Shown here one piece after another: positions 1 through 16,550 of a stretch of DNA of 64,000 nucleotides. Under the pieces are notes generated by a model. It was not told where the DNA came from and searched no databases. It was given only the letters and a program-made list of their open reading frames with translations. The DNA is from Limanda limanda (lineage: Eukaryota > Chordata > Actinopteri > Pleuronectiformes > Pleuronectidae). Location: contig NC_083648.1 of NCBI RefSeq assembly GCF_963576545.1, positions 20,757,654 to 20,821,653 of the forward strand, in the 5' to 3' direction. Within the stretch, counting starts at the first letter, position 1. Each line of letters starts with the position of its first letter. The position numbers were made by a program, and so were the translations under genes.

Positions 1-388
1 TGTTATCATGCAATTCTATTTTGTGGGGTGGATATGATACCTTCAAATTGATTACTTGCACCCATGATCTTTCCGTTGTAGCATAGGCCATATAAAAGAA
101 TGTACCACAAAATGATGTGATTATATGAACGAATTTTTTAGCTTTTGATTTCTCATTTTGTAAGATTCTTGACATGTGCAGGACATCAGCAGGTTCAGTG
201 GAATTGGATCCAGATTTTATCCAGCAGAGGAGGAGAAGGAATATTGTCTTGAATAAATATATTTAAATGTTTTGAATAAACTAAACCAAAACAACAATGT
301 TGACACGCTCAGACGCGTTCACAACAACACAATCTACAAAGTGTTGAGGTGAGCGATGGTGAAGTCGGCAGAAGGAGAATGTGACAGA
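1..388. other. Gene-free left edge, inside PRMT5 intron 2
   Basis: AT-rich sequence with no recognised coding, RNA or repeat feature. It lies within PRMT5 intron 2 if the gene is intact to the left of the window. Confidence 0.5.
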
Positions 389-1290
389 AGCCGTTTTCAG
401 ACATGACCTGCTTCAGTCAGCTTCTACAGTGTGGAGAACTGGGCCCTGGACTTTACCCTCAGTTTGCTTTCCACACATGCACCACACAGCGGGAGGTTCT
501 CTGCACAGACATGTTCATAACAGCAACAAATCCTCCACATTATTCAGACAAGAAGTGGAGCAGCTTGGTGCAGCAGGCAGAGGCAGGAACTGACGTTTTA
601 ATTCCGCCGCGGAGATCACGTGATCTTCTTGACAACAAACACACACCTGTGTTGGCTCTCATCACCACAAACTCTCTAGACGGCTTCGTTGGTGTCTTCT
701 ACATGACTGACACCGTTTTTTCATGCATCAGTTGCGTGCTCGAAGCGTCATCAACCCCCCAAATCACTCTCTGTGCAGCATCCTTCTCCTGACTTTCTGC
801 AGACTTCATACTAGGGAGCCAAGTGGAGAAAGTCTGCAGACAATCCATGGGCTCCGCCTGTGACATTTGCATTCACACATGCACCTCCCCCAGAATGAGG
901 AGAATCTCCAGAGTTCGATGCATGTCTGAAAGCAGCAATATTAATTCTGCTGCAGAAATCACATGTTTCTCTCTACAGCATTTTAACACCAGTGTTGTTG
1001 GCCCTTAACACCATCTTCACATCTTGGGCTGTGTCTTCTACATGTGTGGCTGGGATTTTTCCTCCTGAGATATTTGAATTCTCTTTTTACCCCAGTTTGG
1101 AATTTGTTACATGTTAGAAACATCAACACACCCAGACGCTCTCGAAGAGTTCTCTAACGGATCTCCTGCTGAGTTCTCACATCTGCTCATTCGGACATTT
1201 CCCAGAGATTTTAATAGGGTTGAGAAACTGGATAAAGTCCAAGGCCTCTTAAAGTTAAGCGCAGGTCTGAAAGCATCTAGTCAACTGGTT
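389..1290. repeat. Decayed TIR element (TTTCAGACATG family), in PRMT5 intron 2
   Basis: The left end reads GCCGTTTTCAGACATG at about 390. Matching inverted ends occur at 921-938 (GCATGTCTGAAAGCAGC) and again near 1266 (AGGTCTGAAAGCATC), so the block may be one element with an internal end or two nested copies. The same ends bracket 34287-34820. I see no coding capacity, so I call it a non-autonomous DNA transposon. No clear target duplication is visible. Confidence 0.55.
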
Positions 1291-1667
1291 CACTCCCTCA
1301 CTGGGAAGACTCATCTAGGGGATCTGTACCTCGGGACAGCAAGGCATTGAGGATTCAATGTCCACATATACCGAACATGATGGACAAAATGATCAGGCAT
1401 AGAAAACAGGTGTATGTTAAACAGCTGTACGTGCTTATATGAGAGGGGAGTTAATCTGAGTGGTTAAACACGATCTGGAGTCCAGGAGCAAATACTTATC
1501 ACCTGAGTTAGTAACATTTTGCATATGATTATCATTGAGGCAACGTGATCAAACATCAACCCGTGGTGCTGCATGGGGCCTTTAGCAGCATGGAGGTGTG
1601 TAGTGAGTCCAGGCAGCAGGTAAAGAAGCTCCGGTCCCGTTAGAGGACAGAGAGAGGACTGACTCAC

Positions 1668-2178
1668 CTCGTCCACACAGCAGCAGGTCCGAGCGGGTCG
1701 GAGCACCGGATCGGGACTTCGCGGGTTCGAGCTCAGACTCCCTCCTGAACCTCGGGTGGAACAGGGGCATGCACAGGAAGTCAAACCTGCTCGAGATAGA
1801 AGAGAAAGCACGGGGTCTAATATAAATATGATTTGTAGCGTTAGCCGGGAAGGAGACTTTCACATGCTAGCATTAGCTGTCCCCCTCAGCTAGCTGGTTA
1901 GCTTCAGCAGAGGAGAGGCACGGCACACCGGGGTCCAGCATCGTTGTGCTCGGGCACGTGTTGGTAATTCACCGGCTAGCTTAGCATCAGCACACAGACA
2001 TGGCGCTAACAAAGCTACGCCTCGTCTCCTAACCTCGCTTTCACCGCACGGCAACACACAGACTGCAACACAATCCTCACCCAAGTTTGGCGACCACCGC
2101 TAAAGTGTCCGCTACCTCCGGCACACAGTTCAGATCTCTCCCGCAGGACAGCCTGCCTCCTGTGCTGCCGGACGCCAT
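1668..2178 (-). CDS. prmt5: PRMT5 (protein arginine methyltransferase 5), first two coding exons only
   Basis: PRMT5 is the type II arginine methyltransferase that, with WDR77/MEP50, makes symmetric dimethylarginine on Sm proteins, histones and other targets. Exon 1 runs from the ATG at 2178 down to 2081 and gives MASGSTGG...[20 protein letters not shown], closely matching the mammalian N terminus ([19 protein letters not shown]). A GTGAGG donor follows. Exon 2 is 1786 down to 1668, after a CAG acceptor, and reads [16 protein letters not shown]...[19 protein letters not shown], then a GTGAGT donor. Phases agree: exon 1 is 98 nt and exon 2 is 119 nt, leaving the first base of the Asp codon that follows GR in the family. 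This is the start of the N-terminal TIM-barrel domain; the methyltransferase domain is absent. I could not find exon 3 (mammalian WNTLIVGKLSPWIRPDS) in bases 1-1667, so the gene continues off the left edge. The first ATG in frame with the conserved block was chosen as start. Confidence 0.95.
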
Positions 2179-2270
2179 GATTGTAGCTGAATGATCGGGA
2201 GCAACTAGTGGCGCCGCCTTTCGAGGAAGCTGACGCCATCTTGGATCTGCGCAGACTGACGTGCACCATT
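2179..2270 (-). promoter_or_regulatory. PRMT5 promoter, CpG-rich with YY1-like site
   Basis: The sequence upstream of the PRMT5 start is CpG-rich and has no TATA box. GCCATCTTGG at 2235-2244, about 60 bp upstream of the ATG, is the reverse complement of the YY1 core CCAAGATGGC commonly found near housekeeping start sites. CpG density stays high through exons 1 and 2 (about 1680-2250). The promoter role is inferred from position and composition. Confidence 0.5.
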
Positions 2271-3520
2271 GGGTTGCTGAATGATTCAGAGCCAAAATGG
2301 CTTCACGAGAACGACAGTTGCGGTGCCATTGAATTATCGCGACAATTGATTATTTTCTGTATCAATGTTTTTCAATTATTGTACAAAAAATTCATGAACA
2401 AACTTGTTATGGAGAATTTAAATTATGAAACAATAAATGACTGGTCAACAATATTGAGCTCAGCAGTGGATTACTTCATGTACTACTACTACTACTACTT
2501 CTAATAATAATAATAATTAAGCATTTTTCTTCTGTTTGGTTTATTGTCGGGTGGCGACCAACGACAAGGTGCATTCAAAAAAAAGTTTACAAAGGATAAA
2601 AGTGATTAATGTCTTATGTCCAAAAAACTCACTAAAGATTAAAACTTTCATGGTCACATTAAAGAAGGAGAGAAATAAAACCTTTTCGAAACAATTTGAA
2701 AAATTGTTTTTGCTGTTCCTTCGCATGAATCATATTATCCGTTCCTCTGTGAAACTATAGGCATGTCTGCAGTGTGGAAAGCAGCTTTGTTAGAAAATGG
2801 AAATCCTGCTGTTGGAGGCTGGTAGGCTACCTTTCTTTGATAATTGACTGAATATGATGGGAACGTGTATTTGTGCAGAAAGGTTTTGAAAAATACGTTG
2901 CTAATGTGGGGCAATTTCTGTTGCATAATGAGCAAAGTCAACGCTGCTCTTTGAAAGATTCCGCTCAGCACCTGCTGATGGACACACAGCACGTACATGA
3001 GACAAAAAAAATTAACAAATTGAAGAAGGAACATCAGTGATTTATGTTTTTATTCTGTTAGATGAGTCACATGATCTCGCACTGCACTGTCAACACTCTG
3101 AGTATGAAAACAATATTTTGGTGGTGGCGAGCAACTTCAGGTCATCTGATCATGTCCCGTTTGTCATTCGTAGATGTTAAAGAATAGTGTGTCAGATGAA
3201 AATTCCTTTTACCATTTAAAATAAAGAATAAGAGAGAATGAAACAACTAAATAAAGTTTAGAAATTTATAATACACTGGAAAGTGGAAAGCAGCTTCAGC
3301 AGAAAATGAGAGCGCTGCTGGTGGTTGTTAAACAACAAACTGAAAATGATGTGAAGCATGTGCTTGCTCACAAAATTCTCAAATTTGCCAGTAAGCATAA
3401 AATGGCGTCTGTGAATATCACTTTCACAGCAGGAAGGAGGATAAAATATCACATATGTCTACTCAAATGCTTATGGACACAGGCCTGCGCATGTGTATAT
3501 TTGTGCAAGCTGTGATATTT
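2271..3520. other. PRMT5-PSMB11 intergenic region
   Basis: AT-rich intergenic sequence with short TAC/AAT microsatellites at about 2478-2518. No coding sequence is recognised. Two related blocks of about 40 bp, each starting GTGGAAAGCAGCTT, lie at 2774 and 3283. The short open frames here have no resemblance to known proteins. Confidence 0.6.
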
Positions 3521-3528
3521 GGGAGGGA

Positions 3529-3536
3529 TATAAAAG
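3529..3536 (+). promoter_or_regulatory. TATA box of PSMB11
   Basis: TATAAAAG lies about 150 bp upstream of the PSMB11 ATG on the same strand. This is a canonical TATA element, which would suit a gene restricted to one cell type. The transcription start, and any intron in the 5' UTR (there is an AG at 3665-3666 before the start), cannot be fixed by reading. Confidence 0.55.
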
Positions 3537-3686
3537 GGTTAGAACATCAATGTCTTTGAAGTTGACAGTAGATGAGAGGGGGAGACGTTTTCCAGGCCGG
3601 ACTCTGGTTTAATCTGTGTTTAACGGATACTTTTTGCCCACTGATCATTCTACTTTTCTCAACAAGGAACCTCTCTGTACGCCATC

Positions 3687-4703
3687 ATGGCTTTAGAAGA
3701 TATTTGCAGTTTCCAGGACAATCGCAAGTGGTTATCTGCTTCATCTGTGGAAGGTGCGGTCCGTTCTTTTCATACGACTGACTATAACAGCTTCGGATTA
3801 AGGAGACGTGGGAATTGTGAGACAACTCCTGAGGCCCCACTACATTTTTTTATACCAAACTCTGCCCCTCTCAATCCCAGATCATTGTTCCCATCCAACC
3901 AGTCATCGACCATCCGCAGGCCTTTCCCTCTGGCTCATGGAACAACGACCCTTGGTTTCATTTTCCAAGATGGCGTCATAGCTGCTGCAGACACACGTGC
4001 CAGTGCCGGGGGGCTTGTCGCAAGCCCCTCTGTTGATAAGATTACCCCCATTCACTCCCACTTGGTGGCCACCTCCTCTGGGAGTGGCGCAGATTGCATG
4101 TTGTGGGAGCGACTTTTGACCAGAGAGCTCAGACTGTACCAGCTGCGGAACGGACGGCGCCTGTCGATATGTGGCTCTGCTAAACTCTTATCATTCATGC
4201 TGCATCCCTTTAAAGGGACTGATGTGTGTGTGGCCCTGACACTGTGTGGCTGGGACAAGGGAGCAGGCAGCACTGACTGTTCCAGGAGGTCACAAGACTC
4301 ATCCTCTCTGATGGATGACAGCTCCTCGGTTGCTGTTAGTAGCCACGGTGATACTAACAGTGGCCCAAAGCTGATATATGTGTGCAGCAATGGAGCCCGA
4401 CTGCAGGGGGAGGTCATCTCTGTGGGATCAGGTTCTCCGTACGCTTATGGAATCCTGGACAGCGGACTCAGGGAGAGCCTGAGCAAAGAGGAGGCCATGT
4501 CCCTGGCAAGAGAAGCTGTGTTCCGGGCCACGCACAGGGACGCCTACTCAGGGAACAACGTGGATCTCTTCCACATCACGGAGCAGGGATGGAAGCGGAG
4601 AGAGAGGGAGGAACTGAAAGACGAATATTATAGAGACATGAAAAGGAAGGCAATGATAGTGGAGGAAAGAAAGAGAGTGACAGGATTCAAAGTTCCTTCA
4701 TGA
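3687..4703 (+). CDS. psmb11: PSMB11, thymoproteasome catalytic subunit beta5t
   Basis: Single-frame gene of 338 residues for the 20S proteasome beta5t subunit, known from cortical thymic epithelium, where it shapes peptides for CD8 T-cell selection. The N terminus [10 protein letters not shown] resembles mammalian beta5t (MALQDVCKWQ). The presequence ends LAHG, giving Thr86 as mature Thr1 in GTTTLGF. Asp102 (position 17) and Lys118 (position 33) complete the Ntn-hydrolase centre, and the [11 protein letters not shown] and HRDAYSG motifs are present, so the enzyme should be active. The presequence (85 residues) is longer than the roughly 49 of human beta5t. Mature position 45 is Ser, against Met in beta5. 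Residues about 192-224, rich in Ser and Asp, are an insertion absent from human beta5t and from PSMB5. The tail after GWKRRERE is highly charged. Like mammalian PSMB11 it needs no intron, although a 72-nt in-frame GT...AG segment exists at 4289-4360. PSMB5 follows about 700 bp downstream. Confidence 0.95.
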   Translation: MALEDICSFQDNRKWLSASSVEGAVRSFHTTDYNSFGLRRRGNCETTPEAPLHFFIPNSAPLNPRSLFPSNQSSTIRRPFPLAHGTTTLGFIFQDGVIAAADTRASAGGLVASPSVDKITPIHSHLVATSSGSGADCMLWERLLTRELRLYQLRNGRRLSICGSAKLLSFMLHPFKGTDVCVALTLCGWDKGAGSTDCSRRSQDSSSLMDDSSSVAVSSHGDTNSGPKLIYVCSNGARLQGEVISVGSGSPYAYGILDSGLRESLSKEEAMSLAREAVFRATHRDAYSGNNVDLFHITEQGWKRREREELKDEYYRDMKRKAMIVEERKRVTGFKVPS

Positions 4704-4788
4704 AACACAGTGTTGTGTGGGTGCAGAGGTGGGGTCAGGGTGAAATTTGTAAATAATAGTGATGTATTTAAGGATTAAATTACCTTCT
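4704..4788 (+). other. PSMB11 proximal 3' flank
   Basis: Short AT-rich sequence after the TGA stop. No canonical AATAAA is visible before the microsatellite begins, so the transcript end may lie in or beyond the simple repeat, or use a variant signal. Confidence 0.4.
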
Positions 4789-5284
<496 letters not shown>

Positions 5285-5401
5285 CATAAAGCTACAGTCC
5301 TCCACGGCTACAGGGGGCGCTATGATCTTTGACACCATGACTCGATAAATCCTCCTATCATCACACAGCGGAAGCTGCCTGCTCACCAGACACTTTCAAA
5401 G
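5285..5401 (+). promoter_or_regulatory. PSMB5 promoter and 5' UTR
   Basis: The 117 bp between the microsatellite and the PSMB5 ATG. It has no TATA box. CGGAAG at 5369-5374 is an ETS-type core about 30 bp upstream of the start, typical of housekeeping promoters. CpG-rich sequence continues into exon 1. Confidence 0.45.
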
Positions 5402-11464
<6,063 letters not shown>

Positions 11465-11531
11465 GAAGGGTTATATAATTCTCGTGTCTACTGTTAAAGA
11501 TGTTCTGAAATGTCAGTAGGGTTAACACATG

Positions 11532-11537
11532 AATAAA
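11532..11537 (+). terminator. PSMB5 proximal polyadenylation signal
   Basis: AATAAA 68 bp after the PSMB5 stop codon, in GAATAAAACGG. It is a likely proximal poly(A) signal, giving a very short 3' UTR. Confidence 0.6.
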
Positions 11538-11785
11538 ACGGTCTCATCATGGATTGATTTCAACTTGTATCCCTTCTGCGACCTGTTTTGACTTGTTGCT
11601 AGCTCAAAGCTTTATTTTGTACATTTTTAATTCTTTCAGTGAGCTCATTCCATGGCTAGTATGATTTGAGGGTCTGCTGAGAGGTGGCCGATGACTCAAA
11701 CATGCTTTAATTCAGTGTGGGTGTAGTGTTGTGCTTGCCCTACATACATTTAATTTGGATCCTACCCTGGGAAACTACATCTCTC

Positions 11786-11791
11786 AATAAA
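11786..11791 (+). terminator. PSMB5 distal polyadenylation signal
   Basis: AATAAA about 320 bp after the stop, followed by a GT/T-rich stretch (TGTGATG, then TTGTTTTTGTTTTG) that fits a downstream element. It is a stronger context than the proximal signal. Confidence 0.6.
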
Positions 11792-11829
11792 ACCTGTGAT
11801 GTTCTTTTTCCAAGAGCCTTGTTTTTGTT

Positions 11830-13720
11830 TTGTTATTATGAGCACTGACTCTACCTTGAGGTCACAGGATGGGGAATCACTGTATTTCTCTGGATTTACT
11901 CTTTATGTAAATGCATGTACCCAACGCCTCATCCTGCTTTTGATGTAGTCGCTTTGCCTCGGTTGGTGTTTACATTTCAGTCAGCTGTTCCGCCAGCTGT
12001 TGGGAGTCGGAGGTAGATGCAAAGCCTGTTTTGTCTCCTATATGTTCTGCGTTTATTAGCTGAGAGGAGCACTGTCTAAATAGCACTATTTAATTGCATA
12101 GCCCCAGCCTCAGTAATTGTGCCTCCTGAGTTGTAACAGTGTGTTTTCTTTCCCTCATTGATAATGTTCCCTTCCTCTGCTCGCATCGCACAAATTCCTC
12201 TTTTAATTGGAAGGAGAAATTTATTCTTTAATTCCTCCCGACACACTTAGCTCCTCGATGCACACTGTTGTGTGCCGCCCTGCCACGGTGCTTTACAATG
12301 TAACGACCCACGCTGGCAGTCTGCGCCCCTCCACTGGGCTTTATGGTCGGGAATAAACACTAATAAAGGGGATGGGGTAGAAATCCGCAGCCAGCGCACC
12401 TTCAAACAATGGTTAAAAACTAGTTTCACAGGTGACTAGTTAGCAGATGGAATAGAAATAGGATTTCGATAAATGGAAATGAGCGGGTTTCCTCTGTGAT
12501 GCCGGTAAATGAAGGGAGGGAAAATGGAGCATCAATAGAAGCAGATACTGGTAGAGTGTCTGTACATGTCCCTATACCTATGCTAAAAGGCAGCAGATGT
12601 GGATAAAAGCATAAAACAATTGAAAGGAACTAAAACAAAAAAAAAACACGTACCATCCTCCAGAGATTAAAGGGTTGAAAGGATTTATTTTACAGATGGA
12701 TTGACAGTCTGACATCTTCAGAATAGTGGATAAAGGCTGCGTCCATTAAACATTCAACATATAAAGTGTCACTAAACCAGAGTGGAGGAAAGGCATGTAT
12801 TGATTAAAGTAAAGGCTGCTTTTAGAGCCTGCAATTTTACTCCATAATTGCTCAACTTACTATTTGAGCAGAAGCATAGCGACAAATGTGTGAACATGGG
12901 ACAGATGTGTCCTGCTTAAAATGTGTACCTCAACCAGAGACGTACTGATTAGACATTGGCTGGGAAATGGATTTGCATCGTTTGTCTTTTAGTTAGTCGT
13001 TGAACTGGAGACCTGGCTTAAGTAATAATTATAATACATTTTAAATATGGTCTTGTCTCCGTGTTCCCGTTAAAACCCCGGCAGCTTGCATTTGACTGAA
13101 AAAAAATATATACCAACAACAGCTGATAAAGACATCAGAAACGATTTTGAGGTGAAAGGGTCTAAATCGGACATATTCCTTGAATGCAGAAAACAGGATT
13201 GAACCATATCTGCTGAAGCTCAGGCTGTGATCAAAGGATGGAGCAGGGTGACTCATAATTTGTGGGGAGGTCAGAGGATGAGAGAGAGTGACTGAAGAAT
13301 TTCAGAGCACAGTAATTGTTCTGTCTGCACAGATGATGCGTATCTCGTTCTTATCACTTTAGTTGTGGGAGAAATTGTAAAGCAACCAGTGGTGGAGACG
13401 TGCTGGGAAGGATTTTTTTCTCTTCAGAAGATGCTTCAGGGTCACAGCTTGGACATCCTCCATTCCAGGTCTCATAATTCTTTCCCTCTAGCTACACCAT
13501 GGGTTTTGACATGCATGGTGAAATGTGCTAAAACCACAGACTTCATGTAAAGATTGAAGAATTTATAGCTCTGAATCCTCCTCTGGTGGCTGGTTGTGGT
13601 TTCTGTCATAAACCATGGCCCGTCCATGTTGTTAGATAGGACGTGAAAATCTAAGTACATTTAAAAAACATTATTTCCGAAGAGGTTTTCTGTCATTTGA
13701 GGTAGTTCTTATCACACTGA
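11830..13720. other. Gene-free region downstream of PSMB5
   Basis: No coding sequence, RNA gene or obvious transposon recognised. The segment at about 12050-12240, with several TAATTG/TTAATTGG-type AT cores, looks single copy and might be regulatory. This is impression only. Confidence 0.5.
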
Positions 13721-13724
13721 TGTA

Positions 13725-13930
13725 TTAAGTCTGCCAAAGAGGTTATGTTTTTATCTACCTTTGTTTGTCAGCAGAGTTACGCAAAAACTACTCGATCAAT
13801 ATCAGTGATTGTTTTTGACTTTCTTTAACATAGGGTTATGAGATAGGGTGTGTTTAACGATTTTTGTTGATTCTCAGTGAAATATTCACAGATCTTGAAG
13901 AGGAAAATCTAGCAAGTTTAGCGGACTGAT
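13725..13930 (-). repeat. Degenerate fish repeat, RTE-like 3' region
   Basis: Reads CCAAAGAGGTTATGTTTTTA then a stretch with TTTGTTTGTCAGCAGAGTTACGCAAAAACTACT. This resembles the widespread fish repeat in which the reverse strand reads TTGCGTAATCCTGCTGAC and CCTCCTTGGCGGAGG. Related fragments occur on the plus strand at about 20505-20560 and 45597-45632. The LINE/RTE assignment comes from memory of that consensus. Confidence 0.5.
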
Positions 13931-14754
13931 ATTTATGAGTCTGTAAAAGTTGTTGCAGATACAAACAAAAATGTGGATGTAGCCAACTAGAAATGTAGCC
14001 AACTAGAAATTAGTACATAAAGCATTAAGTACTCAAAAGGCACTTCTGGCAAGAATGAGTGTTATAATATGGGAAATATATTTAAGTGTGTATTTACAGA
14101 CGTCAGTATTCATGATTGAAAATCAACAATTACTATCACCTCAATATTAACAGCTATGTACCACTTCAGATTGTCCAAACATTTCCTTGTTCTTTCATTC
14201 TCATATTCATACAGACGACATTGGTCTTCAAATATACTTTGGTGGAGGTATGAACTCTACAGTGCCATTTTCACTAAGTGATTTATAACGAGTTAATTGA
14301 TGATACGGACGCCATGATTGAAACAGAGACTGATTCATAATTGGTAGGGCTGCATTTATGGGAGGGGCCTAGATTACGCAGCTCCACCCCTCCGTCACCA
14401 CAGTGAAGACTGAAGCTTCCGGATAAATAGGGCAGCGTCCTTATTTTGGAAATAACTAGAAAATGGATGAGCATTTAGTCAGGTACAGACATTCATGAAC
14501 TTTGCTGGATCCCCTGAACTCCTCTGATGATCTTCTGCTGGTTTCACCTGTGAAAGTTGGTTGAGGGATTTGACTCGGACCAGGTAAGAACCCGTTACAT
14601 TTTGTCCTTACAAGGGTTAGCTTCTTATCTTATATCTTAGTGTAAAAATATCCAACACATTCATGTTTATACAGTTGTGTGTACGGTTTCCTTTCCTTTT
14701 TCAGATTTAGACAGACATGTAGGATTGTTTGGGCTCGTTGGGGCCGTGTGTGTT

Positions 14755-14900
14755 CTACGCTAGTTTAGCAAATATGCTAACATGCCAAACCGAGACAGTT
14801 GACATGCTAACATCATACTTTCTTAAACTCTACATGCTATCCTGGTCATTCTGAGCCTGTTAGCTTGCTGGTGTTAGCATTTAGCTCATTAGTTTGTCTT
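14755..14900. repeat. TTAGCATGCTAACA-type fish repeat
   Basis: Dense TTAGCA/TGCTAA motifs (AATATGCTAACATGCC, GACATGCTAACATC, GGTGTTAGCATTTAGCTC) typical of a dispersed low-complexity repeat in percomorph fish. A weaker related patch lies at about 13005-13145 plus 40000 (53005-53145). Confidence 0.5.
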
Positions 14901-15027
14901 GCATGAAGCCAGTGTAGCATCATGGCTGCCCTGAAGAGGGCCTGTCTGAATGTGTGCACCTTTATCAGGTGTAGGAGTCATTATGTGTTGCTTCTCTTTA
15001 TCACAGCAGGCGTTTTAGTGAGGCTGT

Positions 15028-15888
15028 GCAAACACTAGGGGTGGGAATTGGCAAAAATTTAACGATTCAATAGTATTGCGATATTTGGGCTACGATTCAA
15101 TAGTATTGCGATTCTGCGATATATTGCGATACTGCAAGTATTGTGATTCGATTCTGCGATATATTGCGATTCATGTCCCCCATATTATTCAAAGGCATTA
15201 CAAAAAATTAGGAAAATAAGACTACTCACCTCACTTCAAATGTCACATTTAATTCTGTGAACAAGATTGTCTTCTACACATTAACTGAAGTGCAAAAACT
15301 AAGAAAGGGTAGTGCAAAAACTTTGTCCTTGAACATTCAGGACACAGGACCTTTGTAATTATTTTCTTAATAGGACACCTCTCACATGAACACTGAGCTC
15401 CCAGCACATATCTTACAATTATTTAAATACAATACAGTCACATAAAGCAGACATAATAGAGTAACATAAACCTGAGAATAATCATATAAATAAGAGTAAC
15501 CTAGAGCTTCAATCAAATTGAGAAAAATAAACAAATGTGTACTACTAGAGTCCAGTCCAGTTGGATGAATGTTAAATTCATTTGGGAATATTGGCATTTT
15601 TGTTCAGAAAAAAAAGTTGGTCAACATGCTCAGATGTTAAAGTGCTCCTCTGGGCCGTTACTATATCTCCTGCAGTGGAGAACATCCTTTCCGCATACAC
15701 ACTAGGTATCTTTTAAACTCTGAAACTCTCCTCGTCATGCTTTGCCAGCCAGGGGCTGTTACATATATAATTGTAAAAAAAAATAAAAAAAATTGCAATA
15801 CTTTGTGCTACAGTATCGATAGTATCGCGGGCGCAAAATATCGCGATACTGGACAGAATCGTTTTTTTTCCCCACCACTAGCAAACAC
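15028..15888 (-). mobile_element. hAT-superfamily transposon remnant with 8-bp TSDs
   Basis: The element spans 15036-15880 (845 bp) and is bracketed by the identical 8-bp direct repeat GCAAACAC at 15028-15035 and 15881-15888, the duplication length expected for hAT. Termini are TAGGGGTGGG and the inverse of TAGTGGTGGG (9 of 10 match). Subterminal sequence is rich in ATTGCGAT/ATCGCGATA motifs. A piece of transposase is still readable inside on the minus strand. It is shorter than an autonomous hAT and cannot encode a whole transposase. Confidence 0.9.
15578..15735 (-). pseudogene. hAT transposase C-terminal dimerisation domain, broken
   Basis: Reading down from about 15735, the minus strand gives a WLAKHDEESFRV-like stretch, a stop, then VYAERMFSTAGDIVTAQRST, LTSEHVDQLFFLNKN and a stop at 15578. 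The ER.FS.AG.I....R..L pattern and the ...V..L.FL ending are the hallmark of the hAT C-terminal (ZBED/Ac-like) dimerisation region. The rest of the transposase has been lost, and an in-frame stop and a short deletion interrupt the remnant. Confidence 0.85.
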
Positions 15889-16550
15889 CTTTTATACCTG
15901 GAGACCTGCTCAGAATACACAGAATTCTTTTGAAGCAGATTGAATTCCTAAGCAGAGCCCGTTTGTAGAAATTATTTTGTTTAAAGCTTTAGGTTTATAA
16001 AGCTGTTGTTGTTTGTATGAATGTACCTGTCTGCCCTTTTGGCCTGTGTAGTGTAGTCATGTAGAGAGGAAACACTGTTTGTGTGTATGCATGTGTGTGT
16101 GTGTGTGTTTGAGAGAGACAGAGAGAGAGAGAGACCTTGGCGTTGGACCAGCAGACTGCGGGCAGAGCGGTGGACACAGTGGTCGGCCTGGTGCTGAGAT
16201 TACAGGTTGTCAACAGGTATTTTTAGAGTAGATGTTATAATCAGCAGCGGCCTTCAGAATACTTTCACAAAGCTTTATAATCGGGACAAGACGACACTAA
16301 TGGGAGACATGACAAGAGCGAAGAAGAAAATAGCTTTCTTCTTTTGGGAGGGGGCGGGGGGGAGGGGGGGGGGTAAATTAGATGGAACGCTATGAAAAAG
16401 ACCAGCTGGCGAGATTCAAAGGTGCCAGCACAACGATTCTCACACTGTGAGAAAATAACCCCTGTGCCCACATGATGCCATCTGTCAGGTGATCCCCCCC
16501 CCCCCTCCCCCCAGACACCAGATCCCATCTGAACAGAGGTGCCCTGGCAA
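15889..16550. other. Gene-free region with GT/GA and poly-G tracts
   Basis: Contains a short (GT)n-(GA)n microsatellite at about 16089-16133, a G-rich run at 16346-16373 and C-rich runs at 16495-16512. No gene recognised. Confidence 0.6.

Noticed and set aside
2231..2244. Shared CCAAGATGGCGTCA between the PRMT5 promoter (minus strand) and PSMB11 coding sequence near 3966
   Set aside because: In PSMB11 it encodes the conserved QDGVI, so the match is a coincidence of codon use with a YY1-type site.
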